From the NCBI RefSeq assembly GCF_002250055.1, contig NZ_CP018866.1:1542501-1606500 (forward strand): a stretch of 64,000 nt of DNA. The letters are read 5' to 3'. Both the position numbers and the translations under genes were made by a program. Below, piece by piece: positions 16,660 to 24,995 of this stretch; position 1 is the stretch's first letter; the number at the start of each line of letters is the position of its first letter. The DNA comes from Sutcliffiella cohnii (GTDB taxonomy: Bacteria > Bacillota > Bacilli > Bacillales > Bacillaceae_I). A model generated the notes under the pieces. The model saw only the letters and a list, made by a program, of their open reading frames with translations. It was not told the origin of the DNA and did no database searches.

Positions 16660-17946
16660 ATGAAAAGAACTTTTTCATTTGTAGTAATGGTACTATTTCT
16701 CTTTGCATCTTTAGTAGCGTGTTCATCGAGTGAATCCGGTTCTTCCAAAGGGGAGAATGGCGAGGATATTGTAGAAATTAACTTTTTTCATAGATGGCCG
16801 AATGAACCACGAAAGTCGTTCTATGATCAAAAAATTAAAGAGTATATGGAAGCAAATCCGAATGTCAAAATTAATGTTGATGCAGTATTAAATGATTCGT
16901 ATAAAGAGAAAATTCGTGTTCTCGTTTCGAGCGATAATTTACCACATGTGTTTTCTTCTTGGTCTAACTCATTTGCAGAAAACCTTGTTTCCTCTAATAG
17001 AATTATGGATTTAAATAGTTTACTAGAAGAAGACAAGGAATGGTCAGGCAATATTATAGAATCTCAGTTTGAAGGATTCACGTTCGATGATGTTACGTAC
17101 GGAGTACCATTTACTATCGATGGAAAAGTGTTCTTTTACAATAAAGAAATTTTTGAAAAACATAACTTACAAGCACCTTCTTCTTACGATGAATTTATTA
17201 AAGTGTTAGATTCATTGCAAGCTGCTGGATACGATACACCACTTGTGGAAGGGTTAACGAACGCTTGGGCAATCTCTCACTATATGGGGACGATTTTCCA
17301 ACGAGTACTAGATCCAGGAGTAACGGCAGTTGATTATAATGCAAAAACTGGTGAATTTACGGACCCAGGTTATATTAAAGGGCTAGAAATTTTCGAGGAA
17401 CTAACATCCTATATGGGGGATATTTCAACGGCAATCGATCATGAAACAGCTAGAAACATGTTCGGTAATGGAGAAATTCCAATCGTATACATGCAGTTCG
17501 CGGAAATTAAACTAGTAGAAAATATCGGTGGCGTTGATTTCGGATTCTTTAACTTCCCAGCAGTAGCAGGTGGAAAAGGAGATCCGGACGCGTTAACAGG
17601 TGCACCTGAAGGCTGGATGTTAAGTAAAGACGCTCCAAAAGAAGCGGTCGATTTCTTAAAGTTTTTAACTTCTAAAGAAACGGCGTACGAATTTACGAAA
17701 ACGGATGGTCAGCTGAATGCGATTAAAGGTGGAGTGGATGAAGGGAATACTTCTCCTGCTAGTTTTGAAGCTTACGAGATTGTGTTAAGTGCTTCTTCCC
17801 CAGCTCCTTGGTTTGATAATGCCGTCAATATTAATATCGCAGACATCTTTATGAGAGGTGGTCAATCGTTAGCGACAGGCCAAACGACTCCTCAAGATAT
17901 TATGAAAGATGTACAAGAAAGAGCAGCTCGATTGAAAAATGAGTAA
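16660..17946 (+). CDS. frlO: Fructosamine ABC transporter, substrate-binding lipoprotein
   Basis: This 428-residue protein has a lipoprotein signal (FLFASLVACSS, lipid on Cys21) followed by a family 1 solute-binding fold (FFHRWPNEPRK, then the KIRVLVSSDNLPHVFSSW block). It should catch Amadori products such as fructoselysine or fructosyl-amino acids outside the membrane and pass them to FrlN-FrlM. GAAGGGGTG lies before the ATG. A hairpin after its stop (17968-17987) may raise its dose above the permeases, as is common for binding proteins. Confidence 0.9.
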   Translation: MKRTFSFVVMVLFLFASLVACSSSESGSSKGENGEDIVEINFFHRWPNEPRKSFYDQKIKEYMEANPNVKINVDAVLNDSYKEKIRVLVSSDNLPHVFSSWSNSFAENLVSSNRIMDLNSLLEEDKEWSGNIIESQFEGFTFDDVTYGVPFTIDGKVFFYNKEIFEKHNLQAPSSYDEFIKVLDSLQAAGYDTPLVEGLTNAWAISHYMGTIFQRVLDPGVTAVDYNAKTGEFTDPGYIKGLEIFEELTSYMGDISTAIDHETARNMFGNGEIPIVYMQFAEIKLVENIGGVDFGFFNFPAVAGGKGDPDALTGAPEGWMLSKDAPKEAVDFLKFLTSKETAYEFTKTDGQLNAIKGGVDEGNTSPASFEAYEIVLSASSPAPWFDNAVNINIADIFMRGGQSLATGQTTPQDIMKDVQERAARLKNE

Positions 17947-17967
17947 ACGTTATAAAGTATGTGTTGA

Positions 17968-17987
17968 GGCTCAGGTTATCCTGAGCC
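17968..17987 (+). promoter_or_regulatory. Intercistronic hairpin after frlO
   Basis: GGCTCAGG-TTAT-CCTGAGCC is a perfect eight-base-pair stem with a four-base loop and no T-run. It is more likely an RNA-stabilising or partial-attenuation element than a full terminator, and would let frlO be made in excess of the downstream permeases. Confidence 0.65.
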
Positions 17988-18027
17988 TTATAAAGAATAT
18001 CGGACTATTCAGCAAGGGGTGAAGGAA

Positions 18028-18912
18028 GTGACTAGATATAGAAGTAGAATCATGTCTATCTTATTTTTATTACCGAGTGTTGTCATACTAGCTACATTTG
18101 TATTTATTCCTCTAATACAAAATTTCTACTACAGTCTCTACGACTTTTCTGTTTTTTCTCAAACGAAAACATGGGTTGGATTGGATAATTTTAAAGTTCT
18201 TTTAAGTGATAAAGTAGTACAAACTGCATTAGCAAACAATTTTAAATACGCCATTATATCCGTCTTCTTCCAAGTAGCCATTGCGCTCGTACTAGCCTAT
18301 ATTTTGGAGGACAAAATCTTTAGAAGAGTGGCACCGTTTTTCCGAGTCGTCTATTTCATGCCAGTTATGATCTCGATTTCCGTTATCGCTCTGTTATTCG
18401 GTTTTATTTATAATCCGCAAATGGGACTATTAAATAGTTTCTTAGATTTAATCGGACTAGGAGAATACGGAAAGCCGTGGTTAGGGAATTCGACGTCAGC
18501 AATTTACGCTGTGATCGCAATGTCACAGTGGCAAAGTATCGGTTTTATTATGGTGATTTTCATTGTTGCCATACAAAAAATCCCCAAGGAACTGTACGAA
18601 GCTGCCGAAATGGACGGAGCTGGGAAAGTACGTAGATTTTTCAGTGTAACGGTCCCACAAGTGAGAGAAGCGATATTTGTCAATACACTTATTACGATTA
18701 CAGGGTCAATGCTCGTCTTTAATGAGCCGTACATTTTGACGAATGGTGGACCTGGATTTAGCTCGATTACAATGGCCGTTCATATGTATCAAGAAGGATT
18801 TGTGAAAGATAATATGGGATACGCCTCTACGTTAGCTATCGTCATTTTTATACTTACTGCGATACTAGCACTTATTCAAATTCGGTTATCCGGAACGGGA
18901 AAGGATGAGTGA
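18028..18912 (+). CDS. frlN: Fructosamine ABC transporter permease 1
   Basis: This protein of about 294 residues is a MalF-type sugar permease with six helices and the EAA loop (ELYEAAEMDGAGKVRRFFSVTVPQ) that docks an ATPase. The open frame can begin at GTG 18019, but AAGGGGTGAAGG fits better with the GTG at 18028. No ATPase gene is present in this operon. By analogy with B. subtilis, a shared MsmX-type ATPase encoded elsewhere probably powers it; this is an inference. Confidence 0.9.
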   Translation: MTRYRSRIMSILFLLPSVVILATFVFIPLIQNFYYSLYDFSVFSQTKTWVGLDNFKVLLSDKVVQTALANNFKYAIISVFFQVAIALVLAYILEDKIFRRVAPFFRVVYFMPVMISISVIALLFGFIYNPQMGLLNSFLDLIGLGEYGKPWLGNSTSAIYAVIAMSQWQSIGFIMVIFIVAIQKIPKELYEAAEMDGAGKVRRFFSVTVPQVREAIFVNTLITITGSMLVFNEPYILTNGGPGFSSITMAVHMYQEGFVKDNMGYASTLAIVIFILTAILALIQIRLSGTGKDE

Positions 18913-18914
18913 AC

Positions 18915-19754
18915 ATGAAGCTTACTAAAAATAGGAAATTTGGAGTAGGTGAAACGATAACATTATTTGCACTAATAGCATTTGCTGTTATTATTCTTTA
19001 CCCGTTATTATGGATGTTCATTTCCTCGATGAAAAGTTATGATGAAATATATAATAACGTATGGGGCTTTCCTGAAGTATGGAAATATGAAAACTATATC
19101 GAAGCATGGTCAAAAGGGATCTCTAGTTATTTTTTAAATAGTGTCATTGTGACGATTGCTACTATTTTTTCTGTGTTACTTTTCGGTTCAATGGCAGCTT
19201 TTTCACTCGCAAAATATCGTTCAAGATTAATCGATTTAGCGTTAATTTTTATCATTGCTGGGATGATGATTAACCCACAAGTAGCGCTTATTCCGCTGTT
19301 TAACATTTTAAGTGCTTTTGACATGATTAATACGAGATTGGCGCTAATTCTACCGTATATAGCGTTTCGATTACCGATTGCTATTCTTCTATTAAGGTCG
19401 TACTTTTTAAGTATACCGAAAGAGTTAGAAGAGTCTGCTGTTATTGACGGTTGTAGCGATTGGGGAATTTATACGAAAATTTATTTACCGATGGCAAGAC
19501 CTATATTAATTACAACGATCGTATTGACAGCGTTTTTCGCTTGGAATGAGTTTTTATTTGCAACGATTTTTATTGATTCTGATGCACTAAAAACAATTCC
19601 TTCTGGACTGATGAACTTCCGGGATGCGCTTCGAACAGACTGGGGTGTTCTCCTCGCTGGAATGGTTATTTCTTCTATTCCGATGATTGTGCTGTTAATT
19701 ATGCTTCAAAAATATTTAGTAAGAGGATTATCAGAAGGATCTGTAAAAGGGTAA
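18915..19754 (+). CDS. frlM: Fructosamine ABC transporter permease 2
   Basis: This 279-residue MalG-type permease has six helices and the EAA motif ELEESAVIDGCSDWGIYTKIYLP. The gene begins right at the end of frlN: GTG 18909 overlaps its stop, and ATG 18915 has the better distance from AAAGGA. Together with FrlN it forms the membrane channel of the importer. Confidence 0.9.
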   Translation: MKLTKNRKFGVGETITLFALIAFAVIILYPLLWMFISSMKSYDEIYNNVWGFPEVWKYENYIEAWSKGISSYFLNSVIVTIATIFSVLLFGSMAAFSLAKYRSRLIDLALIFIIAGMMINPQVALIPLFNILSAFDMINTRLALILPYIAFRLPIAILLLRSYFLSIPKELEESAVIDGCSDWGIYTKIYLPMARPILITTIVLTAFFAWNEFLFATIFIDSDALKTIPSGLMNFRDALRTDWGVLLAGMVISSIPMIVLLIMLQKYLVRGLSEGSVKG

Positions 19755-19778
19755 GAGATAGAGAGAGGGGTATAAAAG

Positions 19779-20597
19779 ATGAAAATTATTGCAATCGGAG
19801 ATAATGTTGTAGATTGTTATTTAGATCAAGGAAAATATTATCCAGGTGGGAATTGCGTAAACGTATTAGTAAATTGTAAACGTTCTGGTGCAGAGGAAAC
19901 GAGTTATATCGGCAACTTCGCAACAGACGATAAAGCGCAACATTTGAAGTATGCACTAACAGAAGAGGGAGTCGCGTTTGATAGAACAAGAGTAGTCGAA
20001 GGAATTAGTGGTCAACCGAAAGTGAACTTAACGGAAGACGGAGACCGAGTTTTCGTAGGTGGACCTAAAAATACCGTTCAACATAAGGTGAAAATTAAGT
20101 TGTTAGCGGAAGAGTTAGAGTATGTAAGGCAGTTTGATGTTTGTCATTCTAGCTGTTATTCATCCTTAGAAGAGGAGCTCCCTCTTATTGCGGAGCAAAC
20201 AAAGGTGTCGTTTGATTTTTCTACTAGATTAGAAGAGGCTTATTTAGAAAAAGTATGTCCGCACATTTCTTTTGGTTTCTTTTCTGCTTCTGATTTATCG
20301 GAGGAACAGTTAGAAGATTTCATTACGAAAGTAGAAAAATATGATTTAGAGGTAGCTGGGTTTACGAGAGGATCAAAACCTGCACTATTTCTATATAAAG
20401 GTGAACGTTATTACCAAGAGCCGGTTGAAACGAATGTTGTGGACACAATGGGAGCTGGAGATAGTTTTATAGCTGGTTTTCTAACAGCATTTCTTAATGG
20501 AGAAGAGATAAAGGACGCGCTCCATTTTGCGGCAGAACGAGCAAGTGAAACATGTACGTTTTATGGTGGCTGGGGATATCCGAAAGAAATAGAGTGA
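19779..20597 (+). CDS. frlD: Fructosamine kinase (PfkB family)
   Basis: This 272-residue ribokinase-fold sugar kinase has an N-terminal DNVVDCYLDQGKYYPGGNCVNV block (substrate Asp and GG motif) and a C-terminal DTMGAGDSFIAGF block carrying the catalytic Asp and anion hole. It phosphorylates imported fructoselysine or related compounds at C6, feeding FrlB. AGAGGGGT precedes the ATG. It sits 24 bases after frlM. Confidence 0.9.
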   Translation: MKIIAIGDNVVDCYLDQGKYYPGGNCVNVLVNCKRSGAEETSYIGNFATDDKAQHLKYALTEEGVAFDRTRVVEGISGQPKVNLTEDGDRVFVGGPKNTVQHKVKIKLLAEELEYVRQFDVCHSSCYSSLEEELPLIAEQTKVSFDFSTRLEEAYLEKVCPHISFGFFSASDLSEEQLEDFITKVEKYDLEVAGFTRGSKPALFLYKGERYYQEPVETNVVDTMGAGDSFIAGFLTAFLNGEEIKDALHFAAERASETCTFYGGWGYPKEIE

Positions 20598-20688
20598 ATA
20601 ATCATTCATATTTTTCGAAATTTAAGGTTTTTCTGCAAATAATTCTGTATAATTATAGGAGAAAATACCACGAAGTTGAGGTACGGTT

Positions 20689-21450
20689 ATGAAGAAAAAA
20701 ATAGAGAATGCAGTGAAACCTGGATTTTTGTACGAACAAGTGATGATAAATATTAAAGAAATGATAAAGTCTGGTCAATTTCCACCTAATGAGAAATTAC
20801 CAAATGAGAATGAGCTATGTGAAATTTTTGAGACTAGTAGAATTACCATTCGAAGAGCGTTAAAGGAGCTCGAAAATGAAGGAGTAATTGAGATCCTACA
20901 CGGGAAAGGTACGTTCGTCAAAAACACGAAGCAGCAAATCCATATGCTAGATTTAAATGGGTTTACGAACGGAAAGTGGTTAGGGAAAACGACGATTACG
21001 AAAAAAACACTTTCTAAAACGGTGGAAGAGGCTGATGAACAGCTAATGAAATTGTTTCAGCGTGAAGAACCGTTTGAAGTATTAAAGCTTGTCCGTCTAA
21101 TCAAGGATACGAATAGTGCGTTTAGTGTTGATTATTCCTATTTTCCGTTAGATCTTTACCCAGGAATTCAAGACAAAATGGAAGAGAACGTTTCTACATT
21201 CCAAATTGTGAAAAATGAGTATGGAGTCCAGTTCAAGTGTGCGAAGAAAGAACTCGAATTTTTACACCCTTCACAAGAAATTAGTGAATTGCTAGAAGTT
21301 TCTCGGATGGAACCTGTTATTCAAATTGGCAAAGTAATTATCGATGTGAACAATATACCTGTCCATTATTCTTTATATTACTTATTGGCTAGTAAGGTGA
21401 AATTTAATATTGATGTTGATATGGAAGACGATTCTAATCAAGAGTTTTAA
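20689..21450 (+). CDS. frlR: GntR/HutC-family regulator of the frl operon
   Basis: This 253-residue protein has an N-terminal winged HTH (residues 12-80; SGQFPPNEKLPNENELCEIF then SRITIRRALKELENEGVIEI) and a C-terminal UTRA ligand-binding domain. It probably represses the operon by binding ACATCATATGATGT at 15610 and lets go on a fructosamine phosphate. Its own TATAAT-like box near 20650 suggests some separate expression. A short hairpin, ACCCCT..AGGGGT, follows the gene. Confidence 0.85.
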   Translation: MKKKIENAVKPGFLYEQVMINIKEMIKSGQFPPNEKLPNENELCEIFETSRITIRRALKELENEGVIEILHGKGTFVKNTKQQIHMLDLNGFTNGKWLGKTTITKKTLSKTVEEADEQLMKLFQREEPFEVLKLVRLIKDTNSAFSVDYSYFPLDLYPGIQDKMEENVSTFQIVKNEYGVQFKCAKKELEFLHPSQEISELLEVSRMEPVIQIGKVIIDVNNIPVHYSLYYLLASKVKFNIDVDMEDDSNQEF

Positions 21451-21549
21451 CTGGCAAGTACCCCTAATCATCGAAAAGGGGTTATTTGTCTTGAAGTGGA
21501 CGGCCAAGACAGGTGAATAACCGGTATTAAAAATAGGAGGGAATAGCAT

Positions 21550-22209
21550 ATGATAAAGGCGATTATTTTTGATTTTGACGGATTAATCATCGATACAGAG
21601 TATGCTTGGTATGAAAGTTTCTGTGAAGTATTAGGTAAAACTGATCGTGACATTCCAGTAGCTGAATATGGGACGTACATCGGGACAGACGGACCTGAGA
21701 TTTTTCATTTCCTCTTGGAAAAATCGGGCGTAAATATATCAATAGATGATTTAAGGGAAAAGGCTAGAGCGCTACATAAGACTAAATTAGGGACACCTGT
21801 AGCTCGAGAAGGAGTAGAAGATTTTCTTCAAGCTGCTAAAGAGCGACGGTTGAAAATTGGCTTGGCGTCAAGCTCGGACCGCAAGTGGGTTACACATTTT
21901 TTAGAGGAGCTTCAATTGTTACATTACTTCGATGTTATTCAAACGAAGGATGATGTGGAAAAAGTAAAGCCTGATCCAGCACTATACAATAATGTTATTC
22001 AACATTTTAATATTCTTCCATCAGAAGCAATTGCCTTCGAAGATTCTCCTAATGGCACAAAAGCCGCTATTGCAGCAGGATTGAACTGTGTGATCGTACC
22101 AAACAGAGTGACAGAAAGCAGTCAATTTGAAAACCATCATTTTCGAATAAACGGTATGCATAAAAGTAGTTTAGGTGAAATTATTGAAATGATTGAAGGG
22201 ATAGTTTAG
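21550..22209 (+). CDS. HAD-family phosphatase (beta-phosphoglucomutase-like)
   Basis: This 219-residue protein has the HAD motifs: FDFDGLIIDTE (nucleophile Asp at about residue 9, acid/base Asp11), LASSSDR (motif II Ser), KPDPALY (motif III Lys) and FEDSPNG (motif IV). It is of the YhcW/beta-phosphoglucomutase subgroup with a helical cap. It acts on a small phosphorylated sugar or similar metabolite. Placed 100 bases after frlR, it may clear phosphosugars made by the frl pathway, but that link is only by position. Confidence 0.8.
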   Translation: MIKAIIFDFDGLIIDTEYAWYESFCEVLGKTDRDIPVAEYGTYIGTDGPEIFHFLLEKSGVNISIDDLREKARALHKTKLGTPVAREGVEDFLQAAKERRLKIGLASSSDRKWVTHFLEELQLLHYFDVIQTKDDVEKVKPDPALYNNVIQHFNILPSEAIAFEDSPNGTKAAIAAGLNCVIVPNRVTESSQFENHHFRINGMHKSSLGEIIEMIEGIV

Positions 22210-22273
22210 TGATTAGAGAGTGGTTGACGCGAAGTTTTTTCTATTAATGACCTATTATTTTTACCAATCAATA

Positions 22274-22301
22274 GAACAGGCGTTCTGTTTTATGCTATAA
22301 T
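22274..22301 (+). promoter_or_regulatory. Promoter of toxin copy C with a LexA (DinR) SOS box
   Basis: GAACAGGCGTTC (22274-22285) matches GAACRNRYGTTC, and TATAAT follows at 22296-22301. Box and -10 have the same ten-base gap as at copy B, and the surrounding leader (TTTCGCAATAGTC, GGGAAACTCAAGGGTGGTC) is also conserved. Confidence 0.75.
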
Positions 22302-22371
22302 AGTTTCGCAATAGTCCGTTAGGGAAACTCAAGGGTGGTCGGCATTACCCCATCGAAAGGGGGTGGTGCTT

Positions 22372-22458
22372 ATGATGACGACATTTCAAACGTTAGCGCT
22401 AATGATTTCATTTGCCGGTTTGATCGTGTCCATCATCTCGTATGTAGACAGAAAATAA
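22372..22458 (+). CDS. Holin-like type I toxin peptide (copy C)
   Basis: This 28-residue peptide starts MMTTFQTL, has one membrane helix and ends SYVDRK. It belongs to the same family as the 10885-10980 peptide. AAAGGGGGTGG lies before two adjacent ATG codons. The leader message is long (about 65 bases) and structured, as is common for type I toxins whose translation is delayed. The SOS box lies upstream and the antisense gene faces it. Confidence 0.75.
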   Translation: MMTTFQTLALMISFAGLIVSIISYVDRK

Positions 22459-22588
22459 CCCACCCTTGAGCTTGACGGCAAAGTGAGTGGGTTCGCTTCC
22501 AAAAGCCGCCCCCTTGAAGGGACCTGCGACTATTGAACGACCAAATAGTGTTCCAGCACTGTTTGGTCTTTTTTACTTTATGCAGTAT
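22450..22588 (-). ncRNA. Antisense RNA antitoxin (copy C)
   Basis: On the minus strand TTTTCA (22619-22624), 17 bases, and TATACT (22596-22601) predict a start near 22588. The RNA runs through the GACCAAA..TTTGGTC hairpin, which is also the toxin mRNA terminator on the other strand. It ends after the AACCCAC..GTGGGTT stem (22457-22493) and ATTTTC. It overlaps the last toxin codons. The matching features at copy B argue that this is functional. Ends are inferred. Confidence 0.65.
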
Positions 22589-22893
22589 TAACAATAGTAT
22601 AACTAATTTTTAATGAGTTGAAAAGGTGGAACCATCCTTTTGACCTAGGGCTTGTGGTTGTATTCAATTAAAATCCAGTTTGTGACCGGAGTTGCGAAAA
22701 AAATTCTGTTAGGAACATATTTCTAAGCAAAAACTATTTACAGTTAATAATCTAATTTGTTATCTTATAAAGAATAAATATTCTTATGAGGAAACAAAAT
22801 ATCGGGATATTTTCTCTTTTTTTCCTCTTTTAGTTTTCAAATATGAATAATATTTTTTTAGTTAAATAAAAAACTTCTTTGGAGGAAACGTAA

Positions 22894-23025
22894 ATGAAAA
22901 ATCAACAAGGTATTAGTGCATTATTATTAAGAGTAGTGTTAGGCATTATTATTATTGGTCATGGAACAGTAAAATTCCAAGGTGGGATTACTGATACTGC
23001 CACACCTAAAGGAGTGGGGTTCTAA
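22894..23025 (+). pseudogene. Truncated DoxX-family membrane protein
   Basis: The 43-codon frame starts with SALLLRVVLGIIIIGHGTVKFQGG, the first helix and GHG..KF signature of DoxX proteins. It then runs into unrelated residues and a stop. A whole DoxX protein has about 130 residues and four helices. TTTGGAGG precedes the ATG, so the gene was once expressed. The break lies close to the 3' flank of the tnpB-type gene; the missing part is not found on its other side, so this is more than a clean insertion. Confidence 0.75.
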
Positions 23026-23119
23026 TTTACTTATATACTTCTCCAATGCTCTCACCGGAAGAATAATTAGTCTTCTAGTTACAACACAAAGGAACTCATA
23101 TATGTTCAATTAGACTTTT

Positions 23120-23155
23120 ACAACCAAAGAAACCTCTGTTTCTATTAGCGGTTGT
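23120..23155 (-). other. Hairpin downstream of the tnpB-type gene, candidate omega-RNA structure
   Basis: On the minus strand ACAACC..GGTTGT encloses GAAAC-AGAG-GTTTC, about 35 bases after the tnpB stop codon. TnpB proteins use a guide RNA made from the 3' end of their gene and its right flank, so a structured element here is expected. The guide boundary cannot be fixed from this copy alone. Confidence 0.4.
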
Positions 23156-23187
23156 TTCGGCTCATATCTAAACCGATAATAAGTTTT

Positions 23188-24651
23188 TTATATATCCATT
23201 CTAACGGAGGATTTTTCTTTCGTTTTCATCCTTGTTATTTCTAAGTCGTGCATTTTTCTAAATTTATGGAAGTGTTGTTCACACAGATCTCTATCTATTT
23301 CATCCAAGCTTTCCTTGCAGTTCATTAATAGAAAAGCTGAATATAAATCTCGTTGTATTTTACAGAAACCAAAGTTGTTCCATCTTTCGTGAAGTTTTTT
23401 CTTTTCATATGTATTAGTGAAATGATTATATTGACTTGCTTTTGTAAGTGTTGTATTTACTTTATTTAATCTTAAGCCTTTGTATTTAAGTTTGCGTTCT
23501 ATAATCCTTAGTAACATCGCAGGTGCTCGATTGCTGATCGTTCTTCCGAACCTTTTCTTTTTATTGAATTTGCCTTTTTCATTCACCGTTGTTTCTTTCG
23601 CTCTTCTTTGAAGTCCCTTAAAACTCATGGTTTCGACAAATACAACGTCACCTAAAGCAATGATGGAGTTAGCTAGCGTTTCATGATCCTGTTTTCTTTT
23701 AGCTCTATTCAGCCTCTGCAACTCTTTTAATTGGCTCTTTTTTCTCATATATCGTTTTGAAAAGAGCCATTTGTCTTTATTGCTAGTATCAATCGTGCCG
23801 TCTTTTTTATATTTTAATGGATTGCTTGCTCTTTTACTTCTGTCCATACTTCTTTGGATAATCCTTATCTGTTTATCTAAATCAATAACACTAGGCGCAA
23901 GCTCCGTCAGCATAACTTTTGTTTCAGAACAGACTGCCACAGTAGAAGTCCCTATATCAATACCTACTCTTTTCTGAGTAGAACTATTATTTTTCATCCC
24001 TTTGGTATTGTACTTTTTCGGAGGCGTTCCTTCGAGTACTAATTGAGCGTAGTATACATATTTATTCTTAATCCATTCTCTTTTAATTCTAACAAATTTT
24101 ATTTTGTCTTCTAGCGCAAGGTGGGCATAGTCGTCTTTCTTTTTAACGATTGTTCTAAGAACTAGACCGTTCCAAAATATATTGCCATCCTTGTATCTGA
24201 TACCTGTTGAATTAGACTTCCCTTCGACGGAATACATTTCGCCGCACTTCTTGAAATGCACTTTCTTCCCTTGTTTGTACATTAATTTTTCAAAAGCTTT
24301 GAAAGCTCTTGTGGCAATTTTTTGGCTGGTAAATGAATCTATATTCTTTTTAAATTCATGTTGCATCGGTTTCACAAACTCATGAAGCGAATACTCGGCT
24401 AATCCAAACTCCTTATTCAACTCTGAAAATAGCTTATTTCGCTTTTTTCCCTTCTCCATCTTACAAACAACTCGATACTTTTTTGATTGTTTTAAAGCTG
24501 TATATCTTTTAAGTAATTCTCTTAAGCATGCATTATACATGCCCCTGGATAACTCGAATCGCTTAGATAATTTATGCTCTTGGTGTATTTCAGTTTTTAT
24601 TCTTAACGTTAGAACATAGCTTGGAGTTTTAGATTTAGCCAACGCACTCAC
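23188..24651 (-). CDS. TnpB-type RNA-guided nuclease / transposon accessory protein
   Basis: This 487-residue protein has a RuvC-like core with all three expected acidic residues: Asp232 in VGIDIGTSTV, Glu340 in VVFVETMSFKG, and Asp435 in IQRDLYSAF. The N-terminal part is basic, as in RNA-binding TnpB. It differs from the usual form: the CxxC..CxxC zinc ribbon between Glu and the last Asp is missing, and there is a C-terminal extension of about 45 residues. There is no TnpA next to it. AGGAGGTGAG lies before the start, and a LexA box covers the promoter. It is probably an active or recently active nuclease of an IS605/IS1341-type element. Confidence 0.8.
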   Translation of the reverse strand: MSALAKSKTPSYVLTLRIKTEIHQEHKLSKRFELSRGMYNACLRELLKRYTALKQSKKYRVVCKMEKGKKRNKLFSELNKEFGLAEYSLHEFVKPMQHEFKKNIDSFTSQKIATRAFKAFEKLMYKQGKKVHFKKCGEMYSVEGKSNSTGIRYKDGNIFWNGLVLRTIVKKKDDYAHLALEDKIKFVRIKREWIKNKYVYYAQLVLEGTPPKKYNTKGMKNNSSTQKRVGIDIGTSTVAVCSETKVMLTELAPSVIDLDKQIRIIQRSMDRSKRASNPLKYKKDGTIDTSNKDKWLFSKRYMRKKSQLKELQRLNRAKRKQDHETLANSIIALGDVVFVETMSFKGLQRRAKETTVNEKGKFNKKKRFGRTISNRAPAMLLRIIERKLKYKGLRLNKVNTTLTKASQYNHFTNTYEKKKLHERWNNFGFCKIQRDLYSAFLLMNCKESLDEIDRDLCEQHFHKFRKMHDLEITRMKTKEKSSVRMDI

Positions 24652-24664
24652 CTCCTATAGATAT

Positions 24665-24690
24665 ATTTTACCATACAGGAACGCATGTTC
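24665..24690 (-). promoter_or_regulatory. tnpB promoter with a LexA (DinR) SOS box
   Basis: On the minus strand CGAACATGCGTTCC fits the DinR consensus CGAACRNRYGTTYG at 13 of 14 positions (core 24679-24690). It is followed by TGTATGGTAAAAT, giving a -10 like TAAAAT, then the AGGAGGTG ribosome site. This places the nuclease under SOS control. Confidence 0.7.
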
Positions 24691-24701
24691 GCAACAAAAA
24701 A

Positions 24702-24771
24702 TCGAACACTTGATATGTCCGAAGACATACCTTGTTCGACATCGCTTTCATCCCACACCAAAAGAAGTGGG
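24702..24771. other. Two hairpins upstream of the tnpB promoter
   Basis: TCGAAC-N6-TATGTC-CGAA-GACATA-N4-GTTCGA (24702-24739) is a long two-part stem. CCCAC-N10-GTGGG (24752-24771) is a second one. They could be the end of the mobile element, an RNA structure, or a terminator for upstream transcription. The pairing is plain; the role is unknown. Confidence 0.5.
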
Positions 24772-24995
24772 CTTTCCCGTTCTGGGGTGGACAGAGGGAC
24801 GGGTTCCTTTTTTTGGTAGAAAACAGACTTGCCAACTAGTAATTATATGTAGTCGCATATATACATAAGACTAGTCCTTCTATATCCTTTGGGTTATTTT
24901 AAAAATAAGCCTTATTTCCCTTCTTTTTTCTTGGTACCATTTAATTGTTAGAATGTTCTACACATTATGAAAAATGGTGTTAAGGGGGAAAGGTA

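Noticed and set aside
17968..17987. Full intrinsic terminator inside the frl operon
   Set aside because: The stem lacks a following T-run and the downstream genes are clearly part of the operon; treated as a stabiliser or partial attenuator.
22894..24651. DoxX gene cleanly split by insertion of a tnpB element
   Set aside because: The missing DoxX part is not found beyond the tnpB gene (24652-24995), so a simple insertion is not supported; a deletion or another rearrangement must also have occurred.
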